From Acidobacteriota bacterium (GTDB lineage Bacteria; Acidobacteriota; Terriglobia; Terriglobales; SCQP01): a stretch of 6,030 nt of DNA. Position 1 is the stretch's first letter. Every line of letters begins with the position of its first letter. Positions 1 through 6,030 of this stretch are shown here, one piece after another. The notes beneath the pieces were generated by a model. That model worked only from the letters and a program-made list of their open reading frames with translations. It searched no databases and was not told where the DNA came from. The DNA lies in the NCBI GenBank assembly GCA_021823305.1, contig JAKAOE010000133.1, forward strand, positions 1-6,030, written 5' to 3'. Position numbers and translations under genes: made by a program.

Positions 1-1
1 G

Positions 2-1140
<1,139 letters not shown>

Positions 1141-1144
<4 letters not shown>

Positions 1145-2514
1145 GTGGGGTAAGCATCGACAGCCGGACGGTGACGGCGGGCGACGTCTACTACGCGCTG
1201 CGGGGCGAGCGGCACGACGGACACGACTTCGTGGAGGCGGCGCTGGCGGCGGGCGCGGAGCGGGCGGTGATCGCGCAGGCGGAGGCGGGGCGGTATCCGG
1301 CGGCGCTGGCCGGCCGGCTGGAGGCGGTGGCCGATCCGCTGGCGGCGCTGCAGGAGAAGGCGCGGGCGCACCGGCGGAAGTGGAACAAGCGGCTGATCGG
1401 CGTCACCGGCTCGGCGGGCAAGACGACGACCAAGGAGATGATCGCGGCGGTGTTGGCGACGCGGCTGCGCGTGCTAAAAAGCGAAGGCAACTTCAACAAC
1501 CACATCGGGCTGCCGCTGACGCTGCTGCGGCTGCGGCCGGAGCACGACGTGGCGGTGGTGGAGATGGGAATGAACCACGCCGGCGAGATCGCGCGGCTGG
1601 CGGAGATCGCCGAACCCGACATCGGGGTATTCACCAACGTGGGGGCGGCGCATTTGGGCAACTTCACCTCGATCGAAGGAATTGCCGAGGCGAAGCGCGA
1701 GCTGGCGCGGGCGATTGCTTCGCTTGGCGCGGGCCCCAGCGCGGCTGCCGGTCCCGGCTGTGACAACGCCGGGACACGTGCGCCGCGCGTCCCGCTTGGC
1801 CGAAGCGCCGACTCGGGCCCCGGGATTTCCCAAGCCGGCGCTTCGGCTCGCTGCGGCGCGTTAATTCTCAACGCCGACGACGCGCGGGTGGCGCGGTTCG
1901 GCGAGGGGTTCGGCGGGCGGGTGGTGATGTACCGGGCGGCGGACTTCCGTGGGAAGCTGCGGTATCCGGGCGAGCACAACCGGGCCAACGCGGCGGCGGC
2001 GGCGGCGGTGGGCGGACTGTTCGGGGTGAGCGCGGCGGAAGCGGAAGCGGCGCTGGCCGAACTGGCGCCGCCGGCGGGACGGGGGCAGTGGCAGCAGTGG
2101 GGTGAGATCGCGGTGTTGGACGATACCTATAACGCCAACCCGGAGGCGATGGCGCGGATGCTGGCGGTGCTGGCGGCGGCGCCGGCGAGGCGGCGGATCG
2201 CGGTGCTGGGGGAGATGCGGGAGCTGGGGGCGAGTTCGGAAGAGTTGCACCGGGAGCTGGGAGCGACGGTGGCGCAGGCGGGCGTGGACGGGCTGTGGGC
2301 GGTGGGCGGCGATGCGCGGTTCATCGTGGAGGGCGCGCGCGCGGCGGGCTTCGCCGGCCGGGCGGAGTTCGTGGCGGACGCGGCGACGGCGGCGGACGCT
2401 CTGGCGGGCGAATTGCGGCCGGGCGATGCGGTTCTGTTCAAGGCGTCGCGCGGGGTGCATTTGGAGGCGGCCGCGGCACGCCTGCGTTCCGAGCTTGAGG
2501 CGGCGAGGCGCTGA
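1141..2514 (+). CDS. murF: UDP-MurNAc-tripeptide:D-alanyl-D-alanine ligase MurF, with an in-frame repeat-derived insertion
   Basis: Cytoplasmic ATP-dependent ligase that adds D-Ala-D-Ala to UDP-MurNAc-tripeptide, giving the pentapeptide. Visible motifs are GVSIDSR (3-9), Walker A GVTGSAGKTTTKE (87-99), EGNFNNHIGLPLTLL (115-129), EMGMNHAGEI (141-150), TNVGAAHLGNF (165-175), the likely carbamylated Lys185 in AEAKREL, LNADD (243-247), GEHNRANA (277-284), DDTYNANPEAM (327-337) and KASRG (434-438). Three things are odd. Residues about 195-240 are encoded by a dispersed repeat. The protein begins almost at GVSIDSR, so about 20-25 residues usually found before this motif are missing, and no in-frame upstream extension looks MurF-like. 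The stretch between ADF (267-269) and GEHN is about 20 residues shorter than in E. coli MurF from memory. The total of 457 aa is still near the usual length. ATGA overlap with murE and TGATG with mraY indicate operonic coupling. Confidence 0.95.
1726..1849. repeat. Dispersed palindromic repeat, copy A, inside murF
   Basis: The first 72 bp (1726-1797) match 4424-4495 at 66 of 72 positions, and weaker similarity continues, with a 1-nt indel, to about 1849/4546. Hairpin 1 has arms 1751-1758 and 1768-1775 (8 bp, 9-nt loop). It is enclosed by outer arms 1739-1745/1782-1788 and 1729-1733/1791-1795. Hairpin 2 is a perfect 12-bp inverted repeat, 1799-1810 with 1836-1847. A CACGTG palindrome at 1775-1780 is shared with copy B. 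In murF the copy is read through without a stop, giving a Gly/Ala/Pro/Ser/Arg-rich, probably disordered segment (about residues 195-240) between the carbamyl-lysine region and LNADD. Exact element ends are uncertain and no target-site duplication is evident. Confidence 0.85.
2505..2508 (+). promoter_or_regulatory. Ribosome binding site of mraY
   Basis: GAGG lies 5 nt upstream of the ATG at 2514, inside the last codons of murF. It supports this mraY start together with the TGATG stop-start overlap, which favours reinitiation by the ribosome finishing murF. Confidence 0.55.
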
Positions 2515-3647
2515 TGCTCTACTGGCTGCTCTACCAGAAACTGCATACCTACTACCGGCCGCTGCGGCTGTTCAGCTATCTCACCTTCCGCACCGCCTTC
2601 GCCGGGCTGACGGCGCTGGCGATCGCGCTGGCGCTGGGGCCGTGGCTGATCCGGCGGCTGAAGGCGTTCGAGGTGGGACAGTACATCCGCGAGGACGGGC
2701 CGAAGAGCCACCACAGCAAGGCGGGCACGCCGACGATGGGCGGACTGCTGATCAATATCGCCATCATCGTGCCGACGTTGCTGTGGGCCGATCTCAGCAA
2801 TCCGTTCATCTGGATCGCGATGCTGAGCCTGGTGTCGTTCGGGGCGATCGGGTTCGTGGACGACTTCGCCAAGCTGCGGCGGCAGCGGAACCTGGGGCTG
2901 ACGTCGCGGCAGAAGCTGCTGGCGCAGTCGCTGGCGGCGGGGATCATCGCCATCATCCTGGTGGGGCTGAACTACCGCGGGCGCTACTCGACGCGGCTGG
3001 TGGTGCCGTTCTTCAAGCGGTTTCAGCCCAACCTGGCGTTCAACTCGCTGATCCCGCACCACGGGCTCTACCTGATCGCGTTTCTGCCGTTCATTCTGTT
3101 CGTGATCCTGGTGATCGTGGGCTCGAGCAACGCGGTGAACCTGACGGACGGGCTGGACGGGCTGGCGATCGGCTGCACCATCATCGCGGCAGGGGCGCTG
3201 ACGGCGCTGACCTACATCTCCGGGCACGCGGTGTTCGCGGCCTATCTCGAGATCGAGCACATGCCGCAGGTGGGCGAGCTGACGATCTTCGGTGGGGCGA
3301 TCGTGGGGGCGAGCATCGGGTTCTTGTGGTACAACGCGCACCCGGCGGAGATTTTCATGGGCGACGTGGGGTCGCTGGCGCTGGGCGGGGCGCTGGGGAC
3401 GGTGGCGGTGCTGATCAAGCAGGAGCTGCTGCTGCCGTTCGTGGGCGGGATTTTCGTGATCGAGGCGGTGTCGGTGATGCTGCAGGTGGGGAGCTACAAG
3501 CTGCGGCGGAAGCGGATTTTCAAGATGGCGCCGCTGCACCACCACTTCGAGCATCTGGGCTGGAGCGAGTCGAAGATCATCACGCGGTTCTGGATCGTGG
3601 CGGGGGTGTGCGCGCTGTTCGCGCTGACGACGCTGAAGCTGCGGTAG
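2514..3647 (+). CDS. mraY: Phospho-N-acetylmuramoyl-pentapeptide transferase MraY
   Basis: Integral inner-membrane enzyme that transfers phospho-MurNAc-pentapeptide from UDP to undecaprenyl phosphate, forming lipid I. It has 377 residues, slightly longer than the roughly 360 of E. coli MraY, with many hydrophobic segments consistent with about ten membrane helices. Family motifs are present in order: REDGPKSHHSKAGTPTMGG (59-77), the Mg2+-binding FVDDFAK with Asp116-Asp117 and Lys120, SSNAVNLTDGLDGL (204-217), FMGDVGSLALGG with Asp284 corresponding to the third catalytic aspartate, and MAPLHHHFEHLG with His342-344. All expected active-site residues are visible, so it should be functional. The ATG overlaps the murF stop by one base. 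In most dcw clusters murD follows directly; here about 1.6 kb of other material intervenes. Confidence 0.98.
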   Translation: MLYWLLYQKLHTYYRPLRLFSYLTFRTAFAGLTALAIALALGPWLIRRLKAFEVGQYIREDGPKSHHSKAGTPTMGGLLINIAIIVPTLLWADLSNPFIWIAMLSLVSFGAIGFVDDFAKLRRQRNLGLTSRQKLLAQSLAAGIIAIILVGLNYRGRYSTRLVVPFFKRFQPNLAFNSLIPHHGLYLIAFLPFILFVILVIVGSSNAVNLTDGLDGLAIGCTIIAAGALTALTYISGHAVFAAYLEIEHMPQVGELTIFGGAIVGASIGFLWYNAHPAEIFMGDVGSLALGGALGTVAVLIKQELLLPFVGGIFVIEAVSVMLQVGSYKLRRKRIFKMAPLHHHFEHLGWSESKIITRFWIVAGVCALFALTTLKLR

Positions 3648-3675
3648 ACGTGCAGAGCGGGGCGATGCGCGGCGC

Positions 3676-3780
3676 ACTGCGGCGTCCTCAGTCGGCCGGG
3701 CGTCGTCACGTACGTCCCTGTACGCTTCTCCGCCCGGCCTCCCTGCGTCCTTGCATTGCTTGCGCCTCGCCCCTTCCGGA
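3676..3780. repeat. Palindromic intergenic element between convergent mraY and methyltransferase genes
   Basis: The gap between the convergent genes contains a nested inverted repeat. Outer arms are GGCCGGGCG (3694-3702) and CGCCCGGCC (3731-3739), a perfect 9 bp. Inner arms are CGTAC (3709-3713) and GTACG (3720-3724) around a 6-nt loop, with an ACGTACGT palindrome at 3708-3715. Flanking sequence pairs only weakly. There is no T-tract, so a classical intrinsic terminator is not supported, although the fold could still act as a bidirectional transcription barrier or 3'-end stabiliser. The form resembles REP-type elements. Only one copy is in this window, so its repeat status is inference, and the outer limits given are approximate. 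Confidence 0.55.
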
Positions 3781-3788
3781 GCGTCGTG

Positions 3789-4403
3789 CTATAGCTTCTT
3801 GCGGACGACCCAGGTGGTCATGGCGCGGAGGTTGTGGACGACGGTGGTTTTGAGGGGGTCGGCGAGCTCTCCGAGGCGTTGGGTGTGGGTGGCCAGGAGC
3901 GCTTCGGCCACCAGGTAGCGCTCGGAGCCGTCGGGTGACTTGTAGCGGCGGCCGCCGAGGGGCTGGAGCTGGCCTTCCATGCCGACGGAGGAGCCGAGGC
4001 GGGAGAAGAAGAGGCCGCCGGGTTTCAGGATGCGGAACAGCTCGTGCAGCATGGCCTCGAAGTGGGCGTCGTCGCGGGCGAAGTGGAGGACGGTGTTGCA
4101 GATCACCACGTCGGCGCAGGCGTCGCCGAAGGACATGCGCTCGACCGGCTCGACGCGGAAATTGGAGGCGGGGAGCGCCGGGGCGAGCTCGCGGGCCAGA
4201 ACGCGGACCTTTTCGACTTCGGCGGCATCGGCGTCGGCGGCGTGGACGTCGTAGCCCTCGCGCAGGAGGTAGACGAGGTTGCGGCCGGAGCCGCAGCCGG
4301 CGTCGAGGATGCGCATGCCAGGCAGGACGCGGCCCTTCAGGAGCTGGTCGAAGAGGTAGATATCGATCTGGCCGAATTGCTGCTGGAGCGTAAGCTTGGG
4401 CAT
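3789..4403 (-). CDS. Class I SAM-dependent methyltransferase, substrate unknown
   Basis: Predicted soluble 204-residue protein with a Rossmann-like methyltransferase core. Motif I is ILDAGCGSGRN (32-42), the SAM-binding loop. The acidic end of strand 2 is HAADAD (54-59), expected to contact the SAM ribose. FGDACADVVICNTVLHF (92-108) matches the post-motif region, and ILKPGGLFFSRLG (125-137) is the motif III area. The family methylates very diverse small molecules and macromolecules, and nothing here identifies the substrate. No signal peptide or membrane segment is seen. It is transcribed against the mur genes and is convergent with mraY, so it cannot be part of that operon. No strong Shine-Dalgarno precedes the ATG. 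Repeat copy B begins only 20 bp upstream of the start and may lie in its leader. Its codons mostly end in C, unlike the G-ending mur codons. Confidence 0.88.
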   Translation of the reverse strand: MPKLTLQQQFGQIDIYLFDQLLKGRVLPGMRILDAGCGSGRNLVYLLREGYDVHAADADAAEVEKVRVLARELAPALPASNFRVEPVERMSFGDACADVVICNTVLHFARDDAHFEAMLHELFRILKPGGLFFSRLGSSVGMEGQLQPLGGRRYKSPDGSERYLVAEALLATHTQRLGELADPLKTTVVHNLRAMTTWVVRKKL

Positions 4404-4423
4404 GCGTGTCCGATCGTTTGACG

Positions 4424-4546
4424 GGCGCGGGCCCCAGCGCGGCTACCGGCCCCGGCTGTAACTGCGCCGGGGCACGTGCGCCGCGCGTCCCGCTTGTGCT
4501 CGCGCCGGGCCGGGGCCCCAGAGGCCCCAACCCGGCGCTGCGCCTC
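4424..4546. repeat. Dispersed palindromic repeat, copy B, intergenic
   Basis: Second copy of the element found inside murF, in the same orientation relative to the + strand. Hairpin 1 has arms 4449-4456 and 4466-4473 (8 bp, 9-nt loop), with outer arms 4437-4443/4480-4486 and 4427-4431/4489-4493 conserved. Relative to copy A, base 4450 is C instead of T and base 4472 is G instead of A, so the pair is preserved. Hairpin 2 uses partly different bases: arms 4502-4509/4531-4538 enclose a smaller stem 4512-4517/4523-4528. The copy occupies much of the 267-bp gap between the methyltransferase and antitoxin starts. Confidence 0.85.
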
Positions 4547-4607
4547 CCGGAATGGCCGTTCACACGGTAGCACGGCCCGCAGACGTTTGTGGGGCCGGCG
4601 GATTGCA

Positions 4608-4636
4608 TTGACGGAGGCAGCGCCGGGGTGTAGGGT
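4608..4636 (+). promoter_or_regulatory. Possible sigma70-type promoter of the toxin-antitoxin operon
   Basis: TTGACG at 4608-4613 is a good -35 match. It is followed after 17 nt by TAGGGT at 4631-4636, a weak -10. Transcription would start near 4643, inside the inverted repeat at 4640-4662, giving a short leader before the ATG at 4671. An alternative pair, TTGAAC (4641-4646) with CATAAT (4662-4667), has a 15-nt spacer and would start transcription after the ATG, so it is less likely. Confidence 0.35.
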
Positions 4637-4639
4637 TGA

Positions 4640-4662
4640 GTTGAACTGTTGTACTGTTCAAC
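4640..4662. promoter_or_regulatory. Inverted-repeat operator candidate upstream of the antitoxin
   Basis: Perfect 7-bp arms GTTGAAC (4640-4646) and GTTCAAC (4656-4662) are separated by 9 bp and end 8 bp before the antitoxin ATG. A direct repeat ACTGTT (4645-4650 and 4653-4658) is interleaved. The region is AT-richer than its surroundings. Type II antitoxins commonly repress their own operon by binding such palindromes, and the position over the likely transcription start fits. No direct evidence of binding is available. Confidence 0.55.
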
Positions 4663-4670
4663 ATAATCCC

Positions 4671-4943
4671 ATGGCGATTGTGGCGATCAAGAACAAGTAC
4701 CAGGTGGTTATCCCGCAGCGGCTACGGGAAGAGATCGGGCTCCGCGTCGGGGACCTGTTGGAGGCGCGCGTGGAGCGCGGGAAAATCACGTTCACGCCCA
4801 AGGCTCTGGTGGATCGGCGGGTTGCGGAAAGCTTGGCCGATTACGAGGCCGGGCGGTCCCGCGGTCCGTTCGGGTCGGCCCGTGCGGCGATTGTCTCCAT
4901 GCAGAAGGAGTTGCGCGCCCGCAAGGCCCGCCGTAAAGCCTGA
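4671..4943 (+). CDS. AbrB/MazE/SpoVT-type DNA-binding antitoxin
   Basis: Predicted 90-residue antitoxin. Residues about 3-44 form a swapped-hairpin AbrB-type domain, with the typical IKNKYQVVIPQRLREEIGL opening and the VGDLLEARVERGKITFTPK second half. This fold dimerises to bind operator DNA. The C-terminal half (45-90) is charged, with a basic end (RARKARRKA), and probably wraps the toxin. The ATG at 4671 was chosen because the domain begins within a few residues and the candidate operator lies just upstream. The longer frame upstream runs into the repeat and is not antitoxin-like. No clear Shine-Dalgarno is seen. The toxin gene follows after 5 nt, so the two should be cotranscribed. Codon use is less G-biased than in the mur genes, consistent with acquisition by transfer. 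Confidence 0.88.
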   Translation: MAIVAIKNKYQVVIPQRLREEIGLRVGDLLEARVERGKITFTPKALVDRRVAESLADYEAGRSRGPFGSARAAIVSMQKELRARKARRKA

Positions 4944-4948
4944 CGCTC

Positions 4949-5194
4949 ATGCGGATCTCCTATTCCAGGAGGTTCCTGACCTCGCTCGAAGAAGCGCCCC
5001 CGGCGGTCCGCAAGGCGTTCTTCAAGCAGCTCGGCTTTCTCGCTTCCGATCTGAGGCATCCGTCGCTGCGCGCCAAGAAATTCGACGATGCGCGCGGTCT
5101 CTGGCAAGCCCGAGTGAACCGAGACTGGCGTTTCTATTTCACCGTCGAAGGCGGAGAGTACCGGCTACACGACATCATTGCGCATCCGAAGTGA
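4949..5194 (+). CDS. RelE/ParE-family toxin
   Basis: Small basic protein of 81 residues. Its pattern fits the RelE/ParE superfamily: an N-terminal strand and helix (ISYSRRFLTSLEEAPPAVRKAFFKQLGFL), a middle KKFDDARGLWQARVNRDWRFYF stretch (43-64) and the C-terminal strand YRLHDIIAHPK (71-81). RelE members cleave mRNA on the ribosome, while ParE members poison gyrase. The Arg55, Arg58, Arg61 and His74/His79 cluster is more suggestive of a RelE-like RNase, but this is inference. The gene starts 5 nt after the antitoxin stop without a recognisable Shine-Dalgarno, which suggests translational coupling that keeps toxin below antitoxin. Length is normal for a minimal family member and no disruption is seen. 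Confidence 0.85.
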   Translation: MRISYSRRFLTSLEEAPPAVRKAFFKQLGFLASDLRHPSLRAKKFDDARGLWQARVNRDWRFYFTVEGGEYRLHDIIAHPK

Positions 5195-5219
5195 ACTCGG
5201 GATTGGGGTCCTGTATCCT

Positions 5220-5224
5220 GAAGG
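5220..5224 (+). promoter_or_regulatory. Ribosome binding site of murD
   Basis: GAAGG lies 7 nt before the ATG at 5232, in the 37-nt gap after the toxin stop. It supports this start and gives murD independent translation initiation, unlike the overlapping starts of murF and mraY. Confidence 0.6.
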
Positions 5225-5231
5225 CTGACCT

Positions 5232-6030
5232 ATGCAGCTGGAAGGCAAACACGTGCTCGTGGTCGGGATGGCGGCGAGCGGGATCGCGGCGGCGCGGTTC
5301 CTGCGGGCGCGGGGGGCGCGGGTGGTGATTTCGGAGATGCGGGCGGCGAGCGAGCTGCGCGACGAGATCGCGGCGCTGCTGGACGCGGGCATCGCGCTGG
5401 AGACGGGCGGGCACCGGGAGCGGAGCTTCCTGGACGCGGAGCTGATCGTGGTCAGCCCGGGGGTGCCGGCCGATCTGCCGCTGCTGAAGCGGGCGCGGGC
5501 GGAGGCGATCCCGGTGTGGGGCGAGATCGAGCTGGCGTCGCGCTTTTTGCGCGGCATGATCGTGGCGATCACCGGGGCGAACGGCAAGACCACCACCACG
5601 GCGCTGACCGGCGAGCTGGTGGCGGCGGCGGGACGGAGGGTGCAGGTGGGCGGCAACATCGGGACGCCGCTGATCTCGCTGGTCGAGACCTCGACGGAGG
5701 AGACGGTGAACGTGATCGAAGTTTCGAGCTTCCAGCTCGAGACGGTGGAGACGTTCCACGCGCACATCGCCGCCGTGCTCAACCTCTCGCCCGACCACCT
5801 CGACCGGCACGGCAGCATGGAAGCGTACGCGGCGGCCAAGCAGCGCATCTTCCGCAACCAGACCGCAGCCGACTTCGCCGTGCTCAACCCGAACGACGCC
5901 TGGTGCCGCCAGTTCGCCGCCGGGCTGGCGAGCCAGCCGGTGTGGTTCGCGCCGTTTCCGCTGGAGGGACAGACGGGGGCGTGCGTGGAGGCGGGGATGG
6001 TGGAGTGGCGGCGAAGTGGCACGGCCACCC
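5232..6030 (+). CDS. murD: UDP-MurNAc-L-alanine:D-glutamate ligase MurD, 3' truncated by window edge
   Basis: Cytoplasmic Mur ligase that adds D-glutamate to UDP-MurNAc-L-Ala, the step before MurE. The open frame begins at the ATG at 5232 and has no stop before the window end; 266 codons are visible of an expected 440-450. Visible features are the N-terminal Rossmann-like UDP-binding segment VLVVGMAASGIAAARFL (8-24), VVSPGVP (73-79), the Walker A motif ITGANGKTTTTAL (113-125), QVGGNIGTPL (138-147), VIEVSSFQLE (161-170), NLSPDHLDRHGSM (184-196) and Lys203 in AAKQRIF, the position carbamylated in E. coli MurD (Lys198). The C-terminal D-Glu-binding domain is outside the window. murD normally follows mraY directly; here it follows the toxin gene by 37 nt, so it may be read partly from the toxin-antitoxin promoter. 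Confidence 0.97.
   Translation, partial: MQLEGKHVLVVGMAASGIAAARFLRARGARVVISEMRAASELRDEIAALLDAGIALETGGHRERSFLDAELIVVSPGVPADLPLLKRARAEAIPVWGEIELASRFLRGMIVAITGANGKTTTTALTGELVAAAGRRVQVGGNIGTPLISLVETSTEETVNVIEVSSFQLETVETFHAHIAAVLNLSPDHLDRHGSMEAYAAAKQRIFRNQTAADFAVLNPNDAWCRQFAAGLASQPVWFAPFPLEGQTGACVEAGMVEWRRSGTAT

Noticed and set aside
1726..1849. The extra MurF segment as a sequencing error or a gene break
   Set aside because: The reading frame is intact on both sides, and a homologous DNA copy exists at 4424-4546, so a real repeat insertion explains it better.
3694..3739. Intrinsic terminator for mraY
   Set aside because: The stem is strong, but no T-tract follows on either strand, so it is listed as a palindromic element instead.
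2102..3853. A 583-codon open frame overlapping murF and mraY
   Set aside because: It is an Arg/Ala/Gly-rich shadow frame created by high GC. The overlapped frames encode unmistakable MurF and MraY with all motifs.
1726..4546. CRISPR array
   Set aside because: Only two repeat copies exist, about 2.6 kb apart with genes between them. There are no regular spacers and no cas genes.
3706..4608. A 300-codon minus-strand frame overlapping the methyltransferase
   Set aside because: It is low-complexity Arg/Pro/Ala sequence without a domain, and it includes repeat copy B. The overlapping 204-residue frame has clear methyltransferase motifs.
4476..4670. An upstream ATG at 4476 as the antitoxin start, giving a 155-residue protein
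   Set aside because: The extra N-terminus is translated repeat and promoter region. The AbrB domain begins just after the ATG at 4671, and the operator-like palindrome lies between the two starts.
5165..6028. Long minus-strand open frames opposite murD
   Set aside because: They are Ser/Arg/Ala-rich shadows of murD, whose + strand frame carries all the expected ligase motifs. murD lacks a stop only because the window ends.

Overview
This high-GC window (my estimate is about 70% G+C) lies inside a division/cell-wall (dcw) cluster. It contains the 3' part of murE, then murF and mraY, and the 5' part of murD, all on the + strand. Gene order, the style of MraY and MurD, and base composition suggest a soil-type Acidobacteriota or a similar high-GC Gram-negative with meso-diaminopimelate (mDAP) peptidoglycan. 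That placement is inference; the MurE DNPR motif is the direct evidence for mDAP.

Layout: positions 2-3647 hold a tightly coupled murE-murF-mraY run. murE and murF overlap by 4 nt (ATGA); murF and mraY overlap by 1 nt (TGATG). Positions 3648-5231 interrupt the expected mraY-murD adjacency. This stretch carries a palindromic intergenic element, a reverse-strand SAM-dependent methyltransferase (3789-4403), a copy of a dispersed repeat (4424-4546), and a two-gene toxin-antitoxin (TA) module. The TA module pairs an AbrB/MazE-type antitoxin (4671-4943) with a RelE/ParE-type toxin (4949-5194), and a putative promoter and inverted-repeat operator lie upstream. The murD reading frame then starts at 5232, has its own ribosome-binding site, and runs off the window end.

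The most striking signal is a roughly 124-bp GC-rich repeat present twice. One copy (1726-1849) sits in frame inside murF and is translated as an extra segment of about 40-45 residues. The other (4424-4546) is intergenic, just upstream of the methyltransferase start. The 72-bp cores match at 66 of 72 positions. In each copy the core folds into an 8-bp hairpin, and one base pair is T-A in one copy and C-G in the other, a compensatory change. A second hairpin follows in both copies. This looks like a small palindromic mobile or dispersed element tolerated inside an essential enzyme, comparable in concept to the Rickettsia palindromic elements.

How the genes work together: MurD adds D-Glu to UDP-MurNAc-Ala, MurE adds mDAP, MurF adds D-Ala-D-Ala, and MraY transfers the finished phospho-MurNAc-pentapeptide to undecaprenyl phosphate to make lipid I. 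The methyltransferase and the TA pair have no evident role in this pathway and look like cargo. Third codon positions on the + strand are G-rich even across the reverse-strand methyltransferase, which suggests a strand-wide skew; the TA genes do not share it.
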